Shown piece by piece: positions 50,232-58,955 of a DNA stretch of 64,000 bases. Made by a program: the position numbers and the translations under genes. Origin of the DNA: Marinobacterium halophilum. Its GTDB lineage: Bacteria > Pseudomonadota > Gammaproteobacteria > Pseudomonadales > Balneatricaceae. The first letter of the stretch is position 1; every line of letters begins with the position of its first letter. A model generated the notes under the pieces. The model did no database searches and had not been told where the DNA came from. It worked only from the letters and a program-made list of their open reading frames with translations. The stretch is from contig NZ_PYGI01000010.1 of assembly GCF_003014615.1 (NCBI RefSeq), forward strand, positions 1 through 64,000. The letters run 5' to 3'.

Positions 50232-52119
50232 GATCCAGTGGCAGGGTCAGGGTGAAACAGCTGCCCTGGGCTGAACTCTCAACCTGAATGTTGCCGTGCA
50301 GGGTTTGGGTGACCCACTGATGCACCAGATGCAGGCCCAGGCCGGTATGCCCCTGCCCGCGTCCGCTGGTGATGAAGGGGTCGAACAGGGTCGGCAGGAT
50401 CTCTGCCGGGATGCCGTGGCCGTTGTCACTGACCTGCAATTCCAGCTGCCCTGACGCGGTCAGTTGGCCGCTGAGGCGGATATGGCCACGGCTACCCTCG
50501 TCAAATGCATGCTGCAGCGCATTGTCGATCAGGTTTTGCAGTACCTGCGATAAAATGCCCGGATGGCTGTACAGGGTGCAATCGGGCAACACCTGTTCCA
50601 GAGTCACGGACGATTGCTTCAGCGATACCTGCAGGCTATGCAGCAGATCATCGACACAGGCCTGCAGGGTAAAGCTGACCGGCGCCTCCAGATTGCGCTC
50701 CAGTGCCAGACGTTTGAAACTGCGGATCAGTGCCGTCGCCTTGTCGAGGTGGTGCCGGATCAACGCGATGCCCGAGAGTGTCCGAGCCAGATAATCAGCG
50801 AGCCCGGCCCGTGTCAGATAGCCATCATCCACGGCTGTCTGCAGTTGATGCCGGTCATTTTCCAGCGTACTCAGGGTCATCAGCGCCCCACCGGTGGGGG
50901 TGTTGAGCTCATGAGCCACGCCAGCCACGGTCATCCCCAGCGCCGACAGCTTGCGGGTTTCAACCAGTTCATCCTGCAGTACCTGCTGGTGGTGCAAGGA
51001 TTGCTTCAACTGCACATTCGCACTTTGCAGCTCGCTGCGCTCGTAGCTGAGCTGGTGCAGCAGTTCGACGCGCTGGGCTTCGATACGTGCGACACGATAG
51101 ATGACGAGGCCGCCCAGCAAGAGCACCAGCACGCTGCCCAGCGTCACCGGCAACAGCAGTGACTGGCGCAGGGTCGTGATCATGCCGGGCGGTGTTGACA
51201 GCAGGAGGTACCATCTGGAAGTGTCGGTATCCGCGGCAGCGGTGGTGTCGGGCTGGATCTGCGTATAGCTCCAGAGCTGGCCGTAGAGGTTTATACCTCG
51301 GCCGCTGGGGCTGTCTTGCATGCGTTGCCACAGCTGCGGGTACTGCTGTTGCACGGTCAGGTCTGGCTGTTGCCGTAAAAACCCCCACTCCTGAGCAGGG
51401 TCTTGATGCAGTAGCCAGTAGCCGTTCGCATTGACCATACCGGGCTGGGTCTGAGTGCTGCTCTGTTGGCGCAGTTGTTGGAAAAACGTCTGCAAGCTGA
51501 AGTTGAGCACCAGCATGCCGGGATGCAGGTTATCGCTGCCGGTACGAATGACGGTGCGCAGTGTGGGATCCAGCGGAGTGGCAATACGCCCATGCTCGGT
51601 GTTCAAATCCAGCGGCGAGTAGTAGATATGATCAGCCGCCAGCAGTCGGGCAGCGCGCACATAATAGCGCTGGCTTTTGTCCTGCAGTTCGGCGGAGGCA
51701 ACCTGTTGAGGCTTGCCCTGGATGACGTTGGTGCGGACCTGCTCTCGACCGCTGTTGTCCAGCCAGCGCAGTTGCGACATCAGGCCGGATGAACGACTGA
51801 CGCGCTCGAAATGCTGCGCCAGTTGGTGCAACTGTGGCGGAGCGTCTTGGTGCAGGCTATTGGAGAGCGCATAGCTGCGCTTGAGCAGCAGCGTCAGTTG
51901 TCCGAAGTAGCCGAGCTTCTGGCTCAGCTGATGACTGATCTGGTCGAGCAGTTCACCATGGCGAGTGATGATCGGATCCACCTTGAGTCGGTACAACTCG
52001 TTATAGGCGACCCAGGCCGAGATCATGACCGTGAGCAGAAGTGGCAGCATGAGCAGTAACCAAATGCTCAAGGCGCGCCGCTGGTATGCCGCCCTGGCAA
52101 TATCGGGATCATATTCCAT
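50206..52119 (-). CDS. Sensor histidine kinase with periplasmic dCache-like domain
   Basis: The 637-aa inner-membrane kinase has TM1 (about 15-40), a long periplasmic region (about 41-325, likely double Cache, with MSQLRWLDNSGREQVR), TM2 (about 330-350), a coiled-coil segment, the phosphoacceptor H403 in VAGVAHELNTPTGG and the ATPase boxes NLIDNALQHAF, DNGHGIP and TGLGLHLVHQW. It follows the receiver-GGDEF-EAL gene by 18 bases and is probably its cognate kinase. The ligand is unknown. Confidence 0.88.
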   Translation of the reverse strand: MEYDPDIARAAYQRRALSIWLLLMLPLLLTVMISAWVAYNELYRLKVDPIITRHGELLDQISHQLSQKLGYFGQLTLLLKRSYALSNSLHQDAPPQLHQLAQHFERVSRSSGLMSQLRWLDNSGREQVRTNVIQGKPQQVASAELQDKSQRYYVRAARLLAADHIYYSPLDLNTEHGRIATPLDPTLRTVIRTGSDNLHPGMLVLNFSLQTFFQQLRQQSSTQTQPGMVNANGYWLLHQDPAQEWGFLRQQPDLTVQQQYPQLWQRMQDSPSGRGINLYGQLWSYTQIQPDTTAAADTDTSRWYLLLSTPPGMITTLRQSLLLPVTLGSVLVLLLGGLVIYRVARIEAQRVELLHQLSYERSELQSANVQLKQSLHHQQVLQDELVETRKLSALGMTVAGVAHELNTPTGGALMTLSTLENDRHQLQTAVDDGYLTRAGLADYLARTLSGIALIRHHLDKATALIRSFKRLALERNLEAPVSFTLQACVDDLLHSLQVSLKQSSVTLEQVLPDCTLYSHPGILSQVLQNLIDNALQHAFDEGSRGHIRLSGQLTASGQLELQVSDNGHGIPAEILPTLFDPFITSGRGQGHTGLGLHLVHQWVTQTLHGNIQVESSAQGSCFTLTLPLDLRDHPAAP

Positions 52120-52137
52120 TGCAGCCTCCTGCCGCAG

Positions 52138-54345
52138 TCAACGTCGGTTACGTACCCACTCCAGTGCCTGTTCAGGTTTCATGGGGCGGGCAAACAGGTA
52201 GCCCTGTGCGTACAGGCAGCCCTTGTCGATAAGCAGCTGGCGCTGTTGCTCCGTCTCGACGCCTTCGGCAATGACCTGAAAACCGAAGCGGTCACCCAGG
52301 CGCAGGATCATGTCGACGATATGGTCGGCATTCTCGGACTCGCCGAGCCGGGAGATAAAGGTGCGGTCGATTTTCAGCACGGAAGCCGCCAGATCAGTGA
52401 TATGTGCCAGTGATGAATAGCCGGTGCCGAAATCATCAATACTGACCCCGATGCCATATTCCAGCAGCTGCCGTAGCTGTAGTGAAATGTTGCGGTACTC
52501 GACCATGGCCTGGGATTCGGTCACTTCCAGCTCCAGCAGCTCGGGAGGCAGGCCGGAGGCCCGGATCATGCTCAGCATTTCGTCGAAATAGCCGGGCAGC
52601 AGCAGATCGATCGAGGAGGTGTTAAAGGAGATCGGCAGGGTAATGCCCTGTTGCTGGAAACTGCGCGCCACCGATAAGGTCTGGCCCAGAACATTGAGGT
52701 CCAGTTCGCTGATCAGCCCGGCGGTTTCCGCAACCGGAATGAACTGGTCAGGGTTGATGATGTGGCCATCGGCATGTTGCCAGCGTACCAGTGCTTCAAA
52801 CCCGACCGCACGCCCTGATATCAGTTCGACTTTCGGTTGCAACACGATATGCAGCGCATCGGTCTGCAGGGCCTGACGCAACTCATTGAGCAGGATGTAA
52901 CGCTCACGCATCTGTTGTTCCTGTGAGCGATCATATTCGACAAAGCGCAGGCCATTGCGCTTGGCGGCTTCTACAGTCAACTCGGCCAGACGCAGCATAT
53001 GTTCCGGTTCATGGTTGTCACTGCTGCTCAGTGGCAGTACGGCGGCGACTGAAGGGATCTGGTGCTCACTGCCATCAATCGTCAGAGGCTCGGCCAGCAA
53101 CGCAGCGACCTGTTGTTTTGAGGGTGCCGTGTCGGCCGGCAGCAGCAGGGCAAATGTGCTGCGGTCGATACGGGCGAGCAGCAAGTGTCCCTGAATACGG
53201 GTTTGCAGGCGGTGCTGGACGCTATGCAATACGCTGTCACAGAAGGGCTCGCCAAAGTGCAGGGCGGTTTCGTTCAGTTCATCGAACTTGATGACCCAGA
53301 GCAGATGCTGGTGCAGTTCCCGCGTGCTCAGGCTACGCAGGGTGCGTTTCAGGTAATTGCGGTTGGGCATGTCCAGCAGCGGGTCACGGTAGGCCAGCTG
53401 AGACATGCGGTTGTAGAGGGACAGGTTGGTAAAGCCGGTACTGATATTTTCGCAGAACACTTCCAGCAGATTGGTTTCGGCCGGTGTTGGTTTCCGATCG
53501 GTTTTAATCAACGTCAAATAGGCGGGCGCCTCTACCTGATCAGGCGCGAAATGCAGCACTGTATAGTGTTCGTTGTAGAGGTGATGTCGGGTCGCAAGTG
53601 CCTCTGCAAACAGCGGGTGCAGGGCCTCGATTTCCGGGCTGTCCAGGGTGCGGTCCTTGCAGTGCTTGAAACAGCCACTGGCGGCCAGTACCCGGCTTGC
53701 CGACAGGGGCTGACCAGGGGGGCTTAATATGCACAGGATACCGCCGTGATCGACCCGGAGCAGCACGGACAGGGTACTGAGCACGGTATGGGTGTAGCTC
53801 GCCAGATCGCGGCGTTTGCTCAGCGCCTGCGAGGCATCGACGATCAGCTGCAGCCCCTGGCGGGCACGCTCGAGTTGGGTGGTGCGATCCCAGGTGCGCA
53901 GATTACCGGTAATGACCGAGGTCAGGTGTTCGTGGGTCAGTTCGGATTTGCACCAGTAGTCGTCGATATCGAACTGACGCAGAACATCAGGCTGTGGAGC
54001 CATGCCCGGCTGGCCGGTGAGCAGGACGATGCGGACCTGATTGTTACAGATCACATCACGAATGGTGCGTACCAGGCGCAAGCCGGAGTCGTCGTCTTCC
54101 ATCACCACATCGAGCATGATAATGCCGATATCCTGGTGTTCGGGAAGCAGGCGGGCGGCTTCAACCGCGGACCGTGCACAGATCACCTCAAGGGAGCGTC
54201 CATCCACTTTAATCTGTGCCAGGGCGTGAACCAGCGATGCCTGGTAGGTCGGGTCATCTTCAACGCTCAGCACCTTCCATGGTGGTTCTTGTGAAGCTGT
54301 GGGGGCCAGCGGTGGCCTGAATTCAAATAATTCATCTGCCAACAT
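52138..54345 (-). CDS. Receiver-DUF3369-(degenerate GGDEF)-EAL response regulator
   Basis: The 735-aa protein has a receiver domain (about 20-140, phosphorylation D79 in IIMLDVVMEDDD, conserved lysine in DYWCKSE), a GAF-like DUF3369 region (about 165-320), a GGDEF-like domain (about 325-465) in which the active motif is replaced by RIDRSTF, and an EAL domain (about 480-730) with E517-A518-L519, NTSSIDLLLPGYFDEML, ELEVTES, DDFGTGYSS, KIDRTFI and EGVET. So it is predicted to degrade c-di-GMP only. First gene of the operon with the kinase. Confidence 0.9.
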   Translation of the reverse strand: MLADELFEFRPPLAPTASQEPPWKVLSVEDDPTYQASLVHALAQIKVDGRSLEVICARSAVEAARLLPEHQDIGIIMLDVVMEDDDSGLRLVRTIRDVICNNQVRIVLLTGQPGMAPQPDVLRQFDIDDYWCKSELTHEHLTSVITGNLRTWDRTTQLERARQGLQLIVDASQALSKRRDLASYTHTVLSTLSVLLRVDHGGILCILSPPGQPLSASRVLAASGCFKHCKDRTLDSPEIEALHPLFAEALATRHHLYNEHYTVLHFAPDQVEAPAYLTLIKTDRKPTPAETNLLEVFCENISTGFTNLSLYNRMSQLAYRDPLLDMPNRNYLKRTLRSLSTRELHQHLLWVIKFDELNETALHFGEPFCDSVLHSVQHRLQTRIQGHLLLARIDRSTFALLLPADTAPSKQQVAALLAEPLTIDGSEHQIPSVAAVLPLSSSDNHEPEHMLRLAELTVEAAKRNGLRFVEYDRSQEQQMRERYILLNELRQALQTDALHIVLQPKVELISGRAVGFEALVRWQHADGHIINPDQFIPVAETAGLISELDLNVLGQTLSVARSFQQQGITLPISFNTSSIDLLLPGYFDEMLSMIRASGLPPELLELEVTESQAMVEYRNISLQLRQLLEYGIGVSIDDFGTGYSSLAHITDLAASVLKIDRTFISRLGESENADHIVDMILRLGDRFGFQVIAEGVETEQQRQLLIDKGCLYAQGYLFARPMKPEQALEWVRNRR

Positions 54346-54408
54346 ACGATTAGTCCTTTATTCCTGTGTCAAACCGGTTGGTCATTAAACAGGCGTTTAT
54401 CAGCTTGG

Positions 54409-54430
54409 TTTACAAAACTCCGTTTGTAAA
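54409..54430. promoter_or_regulatory. Candidate operator upstream of the c-di-GMP regulator operon
   Basis: TTTACAAA-N6-TTTGTAAA is a perfect eight-base inverted repeat, 64 bases before the response-regulator start, in an AT-rich gap. It is a likely binding site of a dimeric regulator; its owner is unknown. Confidence 0.45.
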
Positions 54431-54431
54431 T

Positions 54432-54452
54432 ATCATCGATGATGAAATCATC
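54432..54452. repeat. Overlapping palindromes in the same gap
   Basis: ATCATCGATGAT (54432-54443) is a perfect palindrome and overlaps a second one, GATGA-AA-TCATC (54441-54452). Together they make a tightly symmetric AT-rich block between dctM and the regulator gene. Confidence 0.45.
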
Positions 54453-54465
54453 ATTTGTTCATTAT

Positions 54466-55845
54466 TTAGCCATATACCAGCTCCGGCAGCCAGGTTGCCA
54501 GACCTGTTTGCCAGGCCAGCAGCGCCAGCATGGCCAGCTGGATCAGGATGAACGGGATAACGCCCTTGTAGATTTGTCCCGTGGAGATGTGGGCCGGGGC
54601 GACACCGCGCAGGTAAAACAGGGCGAAGCCGAACGGCGGGGTCAGAAATGAGGTCTGCAGGTTCAGCGCCAGCATTACCCCGAGCCAGACCGGATCCAGC
54701 CCCATGCCGAGCAGGATCGGTGCCACGATCGGTACCACCACGAAGGTGATCTCGATGAAGTCGAGGAAAAAACCGAGCAGGAACACGATCAGCATCACGA
54801 TCGCCATGGCACCGACCACGCCACCGGGCAGATCGTGCAGGAAGTCGCGTACCAGATCGTCGCCGCCGTAGCCACGGAACACCAGCGAAAAGATCGACGC
54901 GCCGACCAGAATGATGAACACCATGGAACTGACCTGAGTGGTGGAGCGCATGACCTCATTCAGGGTTTTCAGGCTGAACGCACGGCGCATCAGCGCCAGC
55001 CCGATAGCGCCCACGGCACCGACCGACGCCGCCTCGGTTGGAGTGGCAAAACCACCCAGAATCGAGCCCAGCACCAGCCCGATCAGCAGCACTGGCGGCA
55101 CCAGCGCCTTCAGTGCCCGTAGCCAGAGGTTGGTGATGGCATTCAGCTCCTCCTCGGGAATGGCCGGTACCGCATGCGGGCGGGTTACGGCGACGAACAC
55201 CATGTAACCGATGTAGGCCACGACCAGCAGCAGGCCCGGGATCAGCGCACCGAGGAACAGGTCACCCACGGTGACCGTTTCCGGCGAGAACATGCCCTGA
55301 TCGATCTGTGATTGCTGATAGGCCGAGGAGATGACATCGCCGAGCAGCACCAGCACGATGGAGGGCGGAATGATCTGCCCCAGTGTGCCCGATGCGCAAA
55401 TGGTGCCGGTCGCCACGGCCGGGTCGTAACCGCGCTTGAGCATGGTCGGCAGGGACAGCAAACCCATGGTCACAACGGTCGCGCCGACGATACCGGTGCT
55501 TGCCGCCAGCAGCATGCCGACCAGTGTTACGGAAATGCCCAGACCACCGCGCAGGGAGCCGAACAGGGCGGCCATGGTGTCGAGCAGCTCCTCGGCGACC
55601 TTGGATTTCTCCAGCATAACGCCCATGAATACGAACAGGGGCACGGCGATCAGCACCTCGTTGTTCATGACCCCGAAGATGCGGTTGGGGATCGCTTCCA
55701 GAAACACACTGTCAAAGTGGCCGGTCAGAGTGCCGATGGCGGCAAACAGCAGGCCGGTACCGGCCAGCGAGAAGGCAACGGAATAGCCCATCAACAAGAC
55801 AACGATGGCACCGATAAACAGCAGCAGAGGCAGTAACTCGATCAC
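54466..55845 (-). CDS. dctM: TRAP transporter large permease (DctM)
   Basis: The 459-aa protein is the twelve-helix large membrane subunit of a tripartite ATP-independent periplasmic transporter. Motifs: IAVPLFVFMGVMLEKS, GLGISVTLVGMLLAASTGIVGATVVTMGLL, TGTICASGTLGQIIPPSIVLVLLGD, GGFATPTEAASVGAVGAI and PPFGFALFYLRGVAP. The start is GTG 55845, sharing GTGA with the dctQ stop; upstream codons in this frame belong to dctQ. No solute-binding dctP gene is adjacent. Confidence 0.92.
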   Translation of the reverse strand: MIELLPLLLFIGAIVVLLMGYSVAFSLAGTGLLFAAIGTLTGHFDSVFLEAIPNRIFGVMNNEVLIAVPLFVFMGVMLEKSKVAEELLDTMAALFGSLRGGLGISVTLVGMLLAASTGIVGATVVTMGLLSLPTMLKRGYDPAVATGTICASGTLGQIIPPSIVLVLLGDVISSAYQQSQIDQGMFSPETVTVGDLFLGALIPGLLLVVAYIGYMVFVAVTRPHAVPAIPEEELNAITNLWLRALKALVPPVLLIGLVLGSILGGFATPTEAASVGAVGAIGLALMRRAFSLKTLNEVMRSTTQVSSMVFIILVGASIFSLVFRGYGGDDLVRDFLHDLPGGVVGAMAIVMLIVFLLGFFLDFIEITFVVVPIVAPILLGMGLDPVWLGVMLALNLQTSFLTPPFGFALFYLRGVAPAHISTGQIYKGVIPFILIQLAMLALLAWQTGLATWLPELVYG

Positions 55846-56393
55846 AGGGCGTGCTCCCCTTCCGGTGGTGGCAGATGGGCATGGCCGCTGATCACCAGCA
55901 GACTGCGCAGCAGTTCGGCAATCCCCTGCAGGGTCATCATCGCGGGCATCGCCAGCAAAGCCGTTTTGAGTATGTAGCGATAGGCGATGCCGCCCGCTTC
56001 CTGAGAGCCTTCTTTGAGTTCCCAGGAGGTGGCGACGTATTCCCAGGAGACCCAGAACAGAAATATGCACACAGGCAGCAGCAGGAATAGGGTGCCGAAC
56101 AGATTGATCCAGGCTTTGCCCTTTTCCCCCAGTGGACGGTAGATGATATCCACGCGTACATGACCATCATGTTTGAGGGTATAGGCAGCCCCGAGCAGGA
56201 AGACGAAGCTGTGCATGTAGATGACAGACTCTTGCAGGGCGATATTGCCCATCTCGAAGGCGTAGCGCATGACCACAACGACAAAGGTGACGACCACCAT
56301 CAACAGGGTCAGCCACGCGATCAGCCGTCCGGTCCATTCGCTGAAACCGTCCAGTAATCTGACCAGGGCCGCAAGGGGGGAGGAGTGACGCAT
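55842..56393 (-). CDS. dctQ: TRAP transporter small permease (DctQ)
   Basis: The 183-aa protein has four predicted membrane helices, matching the DctQ small subunit: VRLLDGFSEWTGRLIAWLTLLMVVV, IALQESVIYMHSFVFLLGAAYTLKHDGHVRVDI and WEYVATSWELKEGSQEAGGI. It overlaps dctM by four bases. The substrate class cannot be fixed; the ILKTALLAMP helix is common among organic-acid and sugar-acid TRAPs. Confidence 0.9.
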   Translation of the reverse strand: MRHSSPLAALVRLLDGFSEWTGRLIAWLTLLMVVVTFVVVVMRYAFEMGNIALQESVIYMHSFVFLLGAAYTLKHDGHVRVDIIYRPLGEKGKAWINLFGTLFLLLPVCIFLFWVSWEYVATSWELKEGSQEAGGIAYRYILKTALLAMPAMMTLQGIAELLRSLLVISGHAHLPPPEGEHAL

Positions 56394-56529
56394 CGATATT
56401 CTCGTTTCAGGAGATTGGGCGGGCGGCAGTATATCAGGTAATTCCTGTAGCGCGGCAGGCAGGGATGACTACAGCTTGAGGCGGCAAAGCCGTACAATAG
56501 GCGAACAGACACCAATGTGGAGATTTCCC

Positions 56530-57135
56530 ATGACTGAACTGCTGAATCTTGAGCCTGAACTGGAGGCCTTCGAGCCCTGGCAGCTGACCGCCTTTTCGGC
56601 CGCGCTGACCGAGCGTATGTTCCCCAATTTCGCGCTCTTCGCACGTTTGGTCGAGTTCGGCGATGCTGCCAAATTGCGGCAGATCCTGGATGGCGTCTGG
56701 GACAGCCTCAGCGGCCAGGGGGCGAAGATGAATTTCGAAGTCCAGCTGGACGCCGTCGAAGCCAATATGCCGGATATCGACGTATTCGACATGTATGGCG
56801 CGTTGCCGGCACTGGATGCGGTCGTCGCTCTGAACGCCACGCTTAACTGCCTGCTGGAAAAGGACCGTGCCGAAGCCGCGACCATTGGTCAGCTGTCCCG
56901 TGAGTGCGTTGCCACCTTTCTGGAAGTGACCGAAGGTGATGACCAGCTGTCCGATGAGGAGCTGGTCAAGCTGATCAACACCCATGAATTGATGCAGGCC
57001 GAAGACGCCTTCCGTGACGAGGTGCTTGAGCGCCTGCGTGGACAGAAACACGCGACCCCTGACTTCATCCAGGCCCTGCGCGAGCTGGCCGGCAATGAAG
57101 GTGTCAGCAACATCGGCATCAGCGACGACGACTGA
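56530..57135 (+). CDS. DUF416 family protein (YjaG-like)
   Basis: A 201-aa protein recognised by the N-terminal LEAFEPWQLTAFSAALTERMFPNF and LRQILDGVWDSLSG, and the LPALDAVVALNATLNCLL segment. No signal peptide or catalytic motif is evident. Role unknown. GGAG lies seven bases before ATG 56530. The next small gene starts two bases after its stop. Confidence 0.85.
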   Translation: MTELLNLEPELEAFEPWQLTAFSAALTERMFPNFALFARLVEFGDAAKLRQILDGVWDSLSGQGAKMNFEVQLDAVEANMPDIDVFDMYGALPALDAVVALNATLNCLLEKDRAEAATIGQLSRECVATFLEVTEGDDQLSDEELVKLINTHELMQAEDAFRDEVLERLRGQKHATPDFIQALRELAGNEGVSNIGISDDD

Positions 57136-57137
57136 TC

Positions 57138-57398
57138 ATGCTGCGTCTGGGACTGTTATTGCTGGTGGTGCCTGCCGTATTGCTGATGGCGGGCTACATG
57201 TACGACCTGTCGTTGGCCGATGCCTGTCTGGAGCAGGGTGGCTCCTGGGATTATCGTGCCGCCCGCTGTGATGAGGCGGGTGCCGCACATCCCTTCACGC
57301 CTTTCATGGTGCGTCATCCGCTGTGGGTGAACGGTGGCATGCTGTTGTCGGTTGTGGGGCTGTTGCTGTGCATCGCCGGACTTTACCGCCGCCGTTGA
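57138..57398 (+). CDS. Small membrane protein with a paired-cysteine loop (unknown function)
   Basis: The 86-aa protein has a hydrophobic start (about residues 3-20), a loop with two cysteines in CLEQGGSWDYRAARC (15 residues apart inclusive), and a second helix (about 65-83) ending in RRR. The loop is probably periplasmic with a disulfide. I do not recognise the family. It lies two bases after the DUF416 gene and 19 before the next small gene. Confidence 0.65.
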   Translation: MLRLGLLLLVVPAVLLMAGYMYDLSLADACLEQGGSWDYRAARCDEAGAAHPFTPFMVRHPLWVNGGMLLSVVGLLLCIAGLYRRR

Positions 57399-57417
57399 GA
57401 CCGATACGGAGTTACTG

Positions 57418-57909
57418 ATGGTGAAAAAGATCATTCTGGCGCTGGTGCTGATTCCGCTGCTGGCGGGTGTGTTTTTGTGGCAGGCAGAGCCTCTCTGGTG
57501 GCAGGAGGCCAAGGCTGAATGGCTGGCAGACTTCAATGCCGATCGGGCTGAGCAGGCGATGGTCTGGCGTGAACAGGGTTTGGCGTTGGGTCGCAGTGGC
57601 GATCAGGCGGCCTGTCTGGATCGGGCGTTGACCGATTTCGATGGCTGTACCGGTTTTCAGTGTACGGTCAATTATGGCCGTCTGCTCAATGCCTGTCTGG
57701 AAACGGCCGCGATCAGTGAAGGCTTCTGTGAGGGTGTGCCCGCTTTCCGTGACCAGCCGACTGAAGATGACAAGAGCTGGGCCAAGTACACCTGTTGGGA
57801 CCGGAATATCCGTGGGGAAGGTTGTCGCTTGTTGATGCGTCAGCAGCAGCTGTTCTGCAGTGCGGCTGACGGTGAGGCTGTTACTGTCGAGGCTGCGCCG
57901 GCCAATTAA
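57418..57909 (+). CDS. Small cysteine-rich exported protein (unknown function)
   Basis: The 163-aa protein has an N-terminal signal-anchor (about 4-20, IILALVLIPLLAGVFLW) and then eight cysteines in a helical, probably periplasmic, domain: ACL, DGC, QC, NAC, FC, TC, GC and FC. The even number suggests four disulfides. GGAG lies before ATG 57418. The stop overlaps the opposite oxidoreductase gene by four bases. Not recognised. Confidence 0.7.
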   Translation: MVKKIILALVLIPLLAGVFLWQAEPLWWQEAKAEWLADFNADRAEQAMVWREQGLALGRSGDQAACLDRALTDFDGCTGFQCTVNYGRLLNACLETAAISEGFCEGVPAFRDQPTEDDKSWAKYTCWDRNIRGEGCRLLMRQQQLFCSAADGEAVTVEAAPAN

Positions 57910-58844
57910 ACGGTGAGCACCAGCTTGCCGCGGATGTGGCCATGGGCGCTGAGGTGGTGGGCTTTTGCGGCCTCTTCCAGCGCAAAGGTGTCCGCGATGC
58001 TGAGCATCACCTTGCCGCTGGACGCCAACATGGCCAGTTCATGCAGCTGGGCAGCATCGGGGCGGGCGCGCATGCTGCTGACCTTGAGGTCGCGCGCTGC
58101 ACCCGCCGCCATGACCTCCGCAGCGGTGACCGACGGCAAGGTAATCATCTGGCCGTGCGGGTTGAGGCAGTCCAGGGCCTGAATCGCCGTCTGGCCGCCA
58201 ACGCAATCTATGATCAAATCAGCATCGTGAATCAGTGTTTCGACCTGCTGGCGGGTGTAGTCAATAGTGTCGTCACAGCCCAGGCTTTGTAGAAAGCCCT
58301 TGTTGCCCGCTGAAGCGGTGCCGATCACGTAGGCGCCTTTCCATTTGGCCAACTGAACTGCAAGGTGGCCGACGCCGCCGGCAGCGGCCAGTACCAATAC
58401 CGATTGTCCGGTCTTCAGATGCCCAACTTCAAACAGCGCCTGCCAGGCGGTCAGTCCGGCCAGTCCCAGACCGGCGGCGGACACCGGGTCCAGTGCTGCC
58501 GGGCGCAGGCACAACTGTTCTGCCGGGGCGATAATGGTATCGGCATAGCAGCCAGCGGGGTGCGGGAAACGAATGAAGCCCATCACCTCGTCACCGATGC
58601 GCAAGGTTTCCACACCTTCACCCAGCGCGGCCACGGTACCGGAACATTCCCAGCCGGGGCAGAAGGGCAATGCGTCGATAAAACCGCTGGCACCGCCACC
58701 GGCACAGGTTTTCCAGTCGATCGGATTGATGCCCGCTGCACGGGTGTGGACCAGAACCTCACCGGGGCCGGGGGCCGGTGTGTCGAGTTCGTCCAACTGT
58801 AAACCCTCCGGCCCGTCAAAGGCATGGATGCGCATTGCTTTCAT
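57906..58844 (-). CDS. NADP-dependent oxidoreductase (quinone oxidoreductase/MDR family)
   Basis: The 312-aa protein belongs to the zinc-independent MDR branch: MKAMRIHAFDGPEGLQLDEL, GINPIDWKTC, FCPGWECSGTVAALGEGVE, and a Rossmann segment LVLAAAGGVGHLAVQLAKWKGAYVIG. The zinc ligands of alcohol dehydrogenases are absent. Such enzymes reduce quinones or enones with NADPH. GGGGAG precedes ATG 58844. It is divergent from cysZ. Confidence 0.87.
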   Translation of the reverse strand: MKAMRIHAFDGPEGLQLDELDTPAPGPGEVLVHTRAAGINPIDWKTCAGGGASGFIDALPFCPGWECSGTVAALGEGVETLRIGDEVMGFIRFPHPAGCYADTIIAPAEQLCLRPAALDPVSAAGLGLAGLTAWQALFEVGHLKTGQSVLVLAAAGGVGHLAVQLAKWKGAYVIGTASAGNKGFLQSLGCDDTIDYTRQQVETLIHDADLIIDCVGGQTAIQALDCLNPHGQMITLPSVTAAEVMAAGAARDLKVSSMRARPDAAQLHELAMLASSGKVMLSIADTFALEEAAKAHHLSAHGHIRGKLVLTV

Positions 58845-58955
58845 GTTAATCTCCCCGGTTTGAATGGCCTGTCATCGGCCAGTAACAGTCATGTACTGAT
58901 TGCAAGAGTAAAGTGATCGTGCGTGATCTGGCAATCTTTGTTGCAAGGAGAGTGG

